Below are positions 30,803-35,859 of a stretch of DNA of 35,859 nucleotides, piece by piece. Made by a program: the position numbers and the translations under genes. Origin of the DNA: Anaeromyxobacter oryzisoli. GTDB taxonomy: Bacteria; Myxococcota; Myxococcia; Myxococcales; Anaeromyxobacteraceae. Below the pieces are notes generated by a model. That model worked only from the letters and a program-made list of their open reading frames with translations. It made no database searches and had not been told where the DNA came from. Location: positions 1 through 35,859 of the forward strand of contig NZ_JALCZA010000047.1 in NCBI RefSeq assembly GCF_022690765.1. Direction: 5' to 3'. Every line of letters starts with the position of its first letter. The stretch's first letter is position 1.

Positions 30803-31549
30803 TCAGATCATGAGCGCGCCGCCGCTCACCGGGACGTACGCGCCAGTGAGGAAGCGCCCGGCGTCGGAGGCGATCATCAGCACGGCCCCGGCGACGTCGT
30901 CGGGGACCCCGTTCCGGCCGAGCGGCGTGAGCCGCGCGATCGCCTCCTTCTGGGCCGCCGGCTGGTTCGCCGTCGCGTCGGTGTCGGTGAGCCCCGGCGC
31001 GACCGCGTTCACGCGGACGCCGGACGGCCCGAGCTCGAGCGCGAGCGCGCGGACGAACGCGTCGAGGCCGGACTTGGCGGTGCTGTGCGCCACGAACCCG
31101 GGCCCGGGGTGGCGCGAGAGGCCGCTCGAGATCGCGACGATGCACCCCGACCGCCGCGCGATCATCCCGGGGAGGACCGCCTTGCAGCAGTGGAAGGCCG
31201 CGCCGAGCTCGCCGACGAGCTTCGCCTGGAAGTCCGCCCACTCGTAGTCGAGGAACGGCCGGATCGGGAAGCCGATCGACGCGTTCACGACCAGCGTGTC
31301 GACGGGACCGAGCGCGGCGGTCGCCTCCGCGACCATCGCCTGCACCTGGGCGGGATCGCGGACGTCCGCCCTCACGGCGACCGCCCGCCCATCGCCTCGC
31401 CGGATCTCCTCGACGACCGCGCGCGCCGCCGCCTCGTTCTGCAGGTAGTTCACCGCCACGGCGGCGCCGTGTCGGGCGAGGCGCTTGGCGACCGCGGCGC
31501 CGATGCCGCGGCTCGCGCCGGTCACGAGGGCCACACGGTTCTTCATCAT
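30803..31549 (-). CDS. Short-chain dehydrogenase/reductase with atypical active site
   Basis: This 248-aa protein has a Rossmann fold with cofactor motif TGASRGIG (10-17), NASIG (89-93, for NAG) and PG-motif VNAVAPGLTDTDA. The catalytic tetrad is atypical. The Ser is present in ISS (141-142) and Lys159 is present, but the YxxxK tyrosine is His155 (HSTAK). Sequence is close to 3-oxoacyl-ACP reductase (FabG)-like SDRs. The His variant may have altered chemistry or no reductase activity. Two adjacent ATGs (31549, 31546) are possible; GGAGG lies upstream. It is convergent with the partner-switch operon and divergent from the HAO-like gene. Confidence 0.88.
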   Translation of the reverse strand: MMKNRVALVTGASRGIGAAVAKRLARHGAAVAVNYLQNEAAARAVVEEIRRGDGRAVAVRADVRDPAQVQAMVAEATAALGPVDTLVVNASIGFPIRPFLDYEWADFQAKLVGELGAAFHCCKAVLPGMIARRSGCIVAISSGLSRHPGPGFVAHSTAKSGLDAFVRALALELGPSGVRVNAVAPGLTDTDATANQPAAQKEAIARLTPLGRNGVPDDVAGAVLMIASDAGRFLTGAYVPVSGGALMI

Positions 31550-31829
31550 GGCTTGCGCTCCTCCGCCCGGAACGGGCGCGCCCGGGGATCGGGCGCTCCC
31601 AGCGAGCGTACTCGATCGGGGGCGCGCCGTGACCGCCGCGGCGCGACGCCTCTGCGCGCCGCACCCTTCGGTCGCTCGCGGATGGGGCGTCCACAACGGA
31701 GCGGCCCCGCCGTCCTGCGACGGTGCCAGCATACGGGCCGCGACGGCGACAGGTGGCGACGCGCGGCCTGCGCCGGCGTCGCTGCACCGGCCTCGGGGCC
31801 GACCCGCCCCGCTCCTCACGGGAGGACAC

Positions 31830-33176
31830 ATGACGCCCAAGCGACTCGTCCCGCTCGCTGCGACCCTCGCCTTCGACCTCGCCGTCGCGCTCGGGGCGGG
31901 GCGCGCCGCGGCCCAGGCGACGCGACCCGCGGCGCCCGCGGCGAAGGGCGGCGCGGACCAGATCTGCGTCGATTGCCACGCGCAGGCGAGCCCCAGCATC
32001 GTGTCCGACTGGAAGCTCTCGCGCCACGCCGCGATGGACGTCGGCTGCGCGACCTGCCACGGCGACGGCCACCGGACGAGGGACGACGTCGCGAACGCGA
32101 GGCTCCCCACCCCGGACACCTGCGCCCCGTGCCACGACGCCCAGGTCGGGCAGTTCAAGCGCGGGAAGCACGCGTTCGCCTGGGCGTCGGTGAAGGCGAT
32201 GCCGACCTTCCACTACCAGCCGATCGCGATCCGCGAGGGGCTGAAGGGCTGCGGCGGCTGCCACAAGCTCGGCCTGAAGAGCGAGGCGGAGATGAAGGAC
32301 CTCCGCGCGTCGTCGGGTGGCTTCGGCGTCGCCTCCTGCGACGCGTGCCACACGCGCCACCTCTTCTCGAAGGCGGAGGCCCTCCGGCCCGAGGCCTGCG
32401 AGACCTGCCACATGGGCTTCGATCACCCGCAGTGGGAGATGTACTCGGGCTCGAAGCACGGCGTGCGCAACGCGCTCAAGGGCCAGCGAGCGATCCCGGA
32501 GACCAGCGCCGCGCCGACCTGCCAGACCTGTCACATGCAGGAGGGGAGCCACGAGGTCCGCACCGCGTGGGGCTTCCTGGCGGTCCGGCTCCCGATGCCG
32601 GCGGGCGACGCGCAGTGGACGGCGGACCGGACGACGATCCTCCAGGGCCTCGGCGTCCTCGACCCGCAGGGGAAGCCCACGGGTCGCCTCGAGGTGGTGA
32701 AGCAGGCGGACGTGGCGCGCCTCACGCAGGAGGCGTTCGACGCCGAGCGGAGCAAGATGCTGAAGACCTGCACGCAATGTCACGCCCGGGCGTTCGCGAG
32801 CAAGCAGCTCGAGCTCGGCGACGGGCTCATCCGCGACGCCGACCACCTCATGGCCGAGGCGATCCGGACGGTCGCCGGCCTCTACCGGGACGGCGTGCTC
32901 CCGAAGCCGAAGCAGTACGCGTACGCGTTCCCGGACCTGCTCACCTTCCACGACGCGCCGACGCCCGTCGAGCAGACGCTCTTCGTGATGTTCCTCGAGC
33001 ACCGCATGCGGGCGTTCCAGGGCGCGTTCCACGCGAACCCCGACTACGCCAACTGGTACGGCTGGGCCGAGATGCGCCGCGATCTCGTGGAGATCCAGGC
33101 CGCGGCCGAGGACCTGCGGCGGGTGGCGAAGGCGAAGGGCGCCGCGCCCGCGAAGCGGCCGCCGCAGGGGCGGTAG
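31830..33176 (+). CDS. Octaheme HAO-like c-type cytochrome
   Basis: This 448-aa protein has a perfect GGGAGG site, a signal peptide (cleavage near AAAQA, about residue 30), eight CXXCH motifs (CVDCH, CATCH, CAPCH, CGGCH, CDACH, CETCH, CQTCH, CTQCH) and a helical heme-free C-terminus ending HANPDYANWYGWAEM. This is the layout of the hydroxylamine oxidoreductase/octaheme cytochrome family, acting in the periplasm on N-compounds. It would oxidise hydroxylamine or hydrazine, or reduce nitrite or hydroxylamine to ammonium. Whether a Tyr cross-links the catalytic heme, which separates oxidases from reductases, cannot be settled by eye. No HaoB or c554 partner is adjacent. Confidence 0.88.
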   Translation: MTPKRLVPLAATLAFDLAVALGAGRAAAQATRPAAPAAKGGADQICVDCHAQASPSIVSDWKLSRHAAMDVGCATCHGDGHRTRDDVANARLPTPDTCAPCHDAQVGQFKRGKHAFAWASVKAMPTFHYQPIAIREGLKGCGGCHKLGLKSEAEMKDLRASSGGFGVASCDACHTRHLFSKAEALRPEACETCHMGFDHPQWEMYSGSKHGVRNALKGQRAIPETSAAPTCQTCHMQEGSHEVRTAWGFLAVRLPMPAGDAQWTADRTTILQGLGVLDPQGKPTGRLEVVKQADVARLTQEAFDAERSKMLKTCTQCHARAFASKQLELGDGLIRDADHLMAEAIRTVAGLYRDGVLPKPKQYAYAFPDLLTFHDAPTPVEQTLFVMFLEHRMRAFQGAFHANPDYANWYGWAEMRRDLVEIQAAAEDLRRVAKAKGAAPAKRPPQGR

Positions 33177-33249
33177 CGCCGAGCCCGCCGCCGGGCGCGC
33201 CCCGTCCGCGCCCGCGGGAGGGGCTCTCCGGCGTCGAGGGGGCGCGCGC

Positions 33250-34419
33250 TCACCCGCGGAGCGCGCCGAGGAAGCTCGTCCCGACCGCGGCGTGCACGCC
33301 GAAGAACTCGGCGACGGTCGCGCCGAGATCGGCGAACGAGCTCCGCGTCCCCAGCTCGCCCCCGCCCGCCCCCGCGACGTGCACGAGGAGCGGCACGAAC
33401 TCCCGGGAGTGGTCGGTGGACGGCGTGGTGGGATCGCAGCCGTGGTCCGCCGTGACGGCGCAGACCTCGCCGCGGCGGAGCTTGCCGAGCAGGCGCGGCA
33501 TCGCCCGATCCAGCTCCTCCAGGGCGCGGGCGTAGCCGGCGGGGTCGTTCCGGTGGCCGTAGAGCATGTCGAAGTCCACCAGGTTCACGAAGACGAGCCC
33601 GTGGTCCACGCGGTCGAGGAGCGCCTCGGTCTTCGCCAGGCCGTCCGCGTTCCCCTCGGTGTGGACCTCCTCGGTGATCCCCTTGTGGTCGAAGACGTCC
33701 GGGATCTTCCCGACGCCGATCACGGGGACGCCCGCGCCGACCAGCGCGTCGAGGACGGTCCGGCCGGGGGTCGCGATGGCGAAGTCCTTGCGGTGGTAGG
33801 TGCGCACGTAATGACCGGGCGCGCCGACGAACGGACGGGCGATCACCCGCGCGACGCGGACCGGGTCGAGGATCCGCCGCGCGATCCGGCACCAGGCGTA
33901 CAGCGTCTCGAGCGGCACGGTCTCCTCGTGCGCCGCGATCTGGAAGACCGAGTCGGCCGACGTGTACACGATGGGCTTCCCGGTCTCCTGGTGCTCCTCG
34001 CCGAGGACGCGGATGATCTCCGTCCCGCTCGCCGCCACGTTGCCGAGGATCCCGGGGGCGCCGGTCTCCGCCAGGAAGCGGTCCACGATCTCGGGCGGGA
34101 AGCCCCGCGGGAAGAGCGCGAGCCCCTCCTCGAGGACGATCCCCATCATCTCCCAGTGGCCCGTGATGGTGTCCTTGCCCCGGGAGCGCTCCGCCATGCG
34201 GCCGTGGAACGCCGCCGGGCGGGGATCCGGCGGCACGCCCTGGATCGCGGTGACGTGGCCGAGCCCCATCCGCCCGAGGTTGGGGAGCGCGAGCCCGCCG
34301 ACCGCGCGGCTCGTGTTCCCGATCGTGTCCGCCCCCTCGTCGCCGTACTCTCCGGCGTCCGGGAGCGCGCCGCAGCCGGCGCTGTCTGCGACGAGGATGA
34401 CGAAGCGGCGACGGTCCAT
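33250..34419 (-). CDS. deoB: Phosphopentomutase
   Basis: This 389-aa protein matches DeoB in length. The N-terminus is RRFVILVADSAGCGALPDAG with metal-ligating Asp, followed by GADTIGNTSR, the phosphorylated Thr in GKDTITGHWEMMG, and C-terminal metal site VTADHGCDPTTPSTDHSRE. It interconverts (deoxy)ribose 1- and 5-phosphate in nucleoside salvage. A TACAAT hexamer ends 6 nt before its ATG. The deoC gene lies 63 bp upstream on the same strand and supplies the next step (deoxyribose-5-phosphate cleavage). Confidence 0.97.
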   Translation of the reverse strand: MDRRRFVILVADSAGCGALPDAGEYGDEGADTIGNTSRAVGGLALPNLGRMGLGHVTAIQGVPPDPRPAAFHGRMAERSRGKDTITGHWEMMGIVLEEGLALFPRGFPPEIVDRFLAETGAPGILGNVAASGTEIIRVLGEEHQETGKPIVYTSADSVFQIAAHEETVPLETLYAWCRIARRILDPVRVARVIARPFVGAPGHYVRTYHRKDFAIATPGRTVLDALVGAGVPVIGVGKIPDVFDHKGITEEVHTEGNADGLAKTEALLDRVDHGLVFVNLVDFDMLYGHRNDPAGYARALEELDRAMPRLLGKLRRGEVCAVTADHGCDPTTPSTDHSREFVPLLVHVAGAGGGELGTRSSFADLGATVAEFFGVHAAVGTSFLGALRG

Positions 34420-34425
34420 GAGCGG

Positions 34426-34431
34426 ATTGTA
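34426..34431 (-). promoter_or_regulatory. Putative -10 element of deoB (leaderless)
   Basis: On the minus strand TACAAT (5/6 to consensus) ends 6 nt before the deoB ATG. CTGAAG 17 nt further upstream is a weak -35. Confidence 0.45.
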
Positions 34432-34482
34432 GCTCCGGGCCGGGTAGGCTTCAGGCTACGGGAGCCCGCGACCCGAGCCCCT

Positions 34483-35163
34483 TCAAAACACTCCGGTCAC
34501 GATCGCGACCGACGCCGAGGCCCCGATCCGGCTCGCGCCGGCCCGGATCAGCTCGAGCGCAGCCGCGGCGGTCCGCACCCCGCCCGACGCCTTGACCCCC
34601 AGGTCCTCGCCGACCACGCGGCGCAGCAGCGCGACGTCGGCTGCGGTCGCGCCGGCGCCTCCGAAGCCGGTGGACGTCTTCACGTACGCCGCGCCGGCGC
34701 AGCGGACCAGGGCGGCAGCGGCGACCTTCTGGTCGCGCGAGAGCCGCGCGGTCTCCAGGATCACCTTCACGGGCACCGGCGCGGCGGCGACCACCGCGCG
34801 CAGGTCCTCGAAGACGTCCTCGTACCGCCCCGAGAGCAGCGCCGGGAGCGCGATCACGAGATCGAGCTCCTCCGCCCCGCGCCGCGCCGCGTCGAGGGCC
34901 TCGGCGACCCGGGCGCCGGTGGTCCCCTCGCCGCGCGGGAAGTCCACGACCGCGATCGGGAGCACCTTCGTGCCGGCGAGGAGCCGCCGCGCCTCGCCGA
35001 CCTGGTCACGACGGACGCAGACCGCGGCGAACCCGTGGGTCCGCGCCTCGGCGCAGACGCGGGCGAGGTCGTCCGCCGTCGCCCCCGGCGCGAGGAGGGT
35101 GTGATCGATGAAGGGCGCGAGATCGCGCGGGGTGCGGATCGCGTCGGCGGAGATCGTGGGCAT
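34483..35163 (-). CDS. deoC: Deoxyribose-phosphate aldolase
   Basis: This 226-aa class I aldolase has DHTLLAPGA at the N-terminus, the Schiff-base Lys in AYVKTSTGFG and the second Lys in GVKASGGVRT. It cleaves 2-deoxyribose-5-phosphate to glyceraldehyde-3-phosphate and acetaldehyde. It is upstream of deoB on the same strand, forming a compact deoxynucleoside catabolic pair. A TAGCAT hexamer lies 9 nt before the ATG and GTGACG 18 nt further upstream, with no Shine-Dalgarno. Confidence 0.97.
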   Translation of the reverse strand: MPTISADAIRTPRDLAPFIDHTLLAPGATADDLARVCAEARTHGFAAVCVRRDQVGEARRLLAGTKVLPIAVVDFPRGEGTTGARVAEALDAARRGAEELDLVIALPALLSGRYEDVFEDLRAVVAAAPVPVKVILETARLSRDQKVAAAALVRCAGAAYVKTSTGFGGAGATAADVALLRRVVGEDLGVKASGGVRTAAAALELIRAGASRIGASASVAIVTGVF

Positions 35164-35172
35164 GGGCGGGGG

Positions 35173-35178
35173 ATGCTA
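35173..35178 (-). promoter_or_regulatory. Putative -10 element of deoC (leaderless or near-leaderless)
   Basis: TAGCAT ends 9 nt before the deoC ATG. GTGACG at an 18-nt spacing matches four of six -35 positions. Confidence 0.4.
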
Positions 35179-35241
35179 GCGCGCCAAGACTTGCCCGTCA
35201 CCGTGCCCCGGCCGCCTGCCCGCTCGCCTCCACGCCCGCGA

Positions 35242-35859
35242 TCACCGCACCGCGGCGAGCGAGAGCGGCGCCTCCACGTCGAGCGCCGCGCCCTGGAACG
35301 CGGGGAACACCACTCGCCGGGACGCCGCGACGAGGCAGCGCCCGAGCGCCGTCTGCTCGAGATCGGCCTCCGCGATCCAGCACGCCGAGACCACCCCGCT
35401 CGGCTGGACCGTGAGCATGAGCGTCGCCCGCCGATCGTCCACCCTGAGCCGCGGATCGATCTTGAGCGCCTTCGTCACGCACGCGCCGAACGCCGCGCGA
35501 TCGTCGGCGAGGGCGCGCTCGATCGCGGTCGGATCGAGCGCCGCCCGCCCGGTGTCGAGGCTCGTCTTCTCGATCGCCGCGGCGGGCACGGCGTCGGCCT
35601 TCTTGTCGAGCAGATCGAGGAGCCTGCGGTCCGCGCTCGCCAGCTCGACCTTCCGCCGGCGGTCGCGCCCACCCGAGCTGATCTTCACCGGCTCGAATCC
35701 GCCCCGGAGGCGTCTCTTCCCCCGTGACGGCGCGGGAGCGGCGCTCGCCGCCGCGTCCGCGGGCGCAGCGAGGAGGGCGCCCGGCTCGACCGAGGCGGCC
35801 GAGGCGGCCGGGGCGGGCCCGCCGGCTCCCGGCGTCGGAGCGGGCGCGGCCGGGTCGGA
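35242..35859 (-). CDS. AgmX/PglI- or TonB-like C-terminal domain protein (5' end beyond window)
   Basis: The C-terminal 205 residues of a longer protein; the frame stays open to the window edge. The first ~65 visible residues are an Ala/Pro-rich linker typical of periplasm-spanning TonB-like proteins. After a basic segment comes a domain (about the last 100 residues) with a conserved Cys pair (FGACV, GRCLVAASRRVVFPAF) and the pattern LTVQPSGVVSACWI. This matches the AgmX/PglI C-terminal fold found in myxobacterial gliding and energy-transducer proteins. Assignment rests on this pattern; motility versus envelope energy transduction is open. Confidence 0.7.
   Translation of the reverse strand, partial: SDPAAPAPTPGAGGPAPAASAASVEPGALLAAPADAAASAAPAPSRGKRRLRGGFEPVKISSGGRDRRRKVELASADRRLLDLLDKKADAVPAAAIEKTSLDTGRAALDPTAIERALADDRAAFGACVTKALKIDPRLRVDDRRATLMLTVQPSGVVSACWIAEADLEQTALGRCLVAASRRVVFPAFQGAALDVEAPLSLAAVR

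Noticed and set aside
1-35859. CRISPR array, tRNA, rRNA, integrase or prophage genes
   Set aside because: Read through on both strands by eye; none of the diagnostic repeats, cloverleaf arms or protein motifs were found.

Overview
The window is very GC-rich, chromosomal bacterial DNA. It reads like a deltaproteobacterium/myxobacterium of the Anaeromyxobacter type. That is an inference from the extreme third-position GC, the PilT and rplM-rpsI genes, an AgmX/PglI-TonB-like C-terminus, HNH-endonuclease islands, and above all the density of multiheme c-type cytochromes (OmcA/MtrC decaheme, dodecaheme lipoprotein, octaheme HAO-like). No rRNA, tRNA, CRISPR array, prophage or recognisable transposase was seen.

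Layout. 1-2318: pilT (runs off the left edge) and the rplM-rpsI ribosomal operon with a good promoter, all on the minus strand. 2499-6796: a lipoprotein with BNR-like motifs, a MITE-like repeat, a Rep/PcrA-type helicase and a GST. 6944-10529: a sensory cluster with an output-less dCACHE membrane protein, a histidine kinase whose periplasmic domain carries two c-type-heme motifs, and a histidine phosphatase. 10690-12489: an HNH-endonuclease gene enclosed by imperfect ~95-bp inverted repeats, probably a small mobile element. 12622-17376: a double-ATPase ABC protein, an 18-cysteine protein with strict three-residue periodicity, a hairpin/poly-G patch, an M23 peptidase, inositol monophosphatase and a 95-aa membrane protein hidden inside a longer frame. 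17373-19747: a second, shorter, inverted copy of the MITE-like repeat, a histone-deacetylase-family fusion and a TlpA-type lipoprotein.

20042-30719 is the redox heart of the window. A plus-strand pair (beta-barrel plus dodecaheme lipoprotein) ends at a strong terminator. A minus-strand OmcA/MtrC-family decaheme lipoprotein follows. Then comes a tightly coupled six-gene plus-strand operon: lipoprotein cytochrome with a C-x4-CH motif, an outer-membrane porin carrying its own CXXCH, a small monoheme cytochrome, a membrane PP2C phosphatase, a small GHKL-type protein and a STAS-like protein. The last three look like a SiaA/SiaB/SiaC partner-switching module. I regard its coupling to an electron-transfer outer-membrane module as the most interesting system here: respiratory or surface redox state could be passed into a phosphatase/kinase/anti-anti-sigma-like switch.

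30803-35859: an SDR with His in place of the catalytic Tyr, an octaheme HAO-like cytochrome, deoB and deoC for deoxynucleoside catabolism, and the C-terminal part of an AgmX/PglI-TonB-like protein. Several genes lacking a Shine-Dalgarno have a TANNNT hexamer 6-9 nt before the ATG, which suggests leaderless transcripts.
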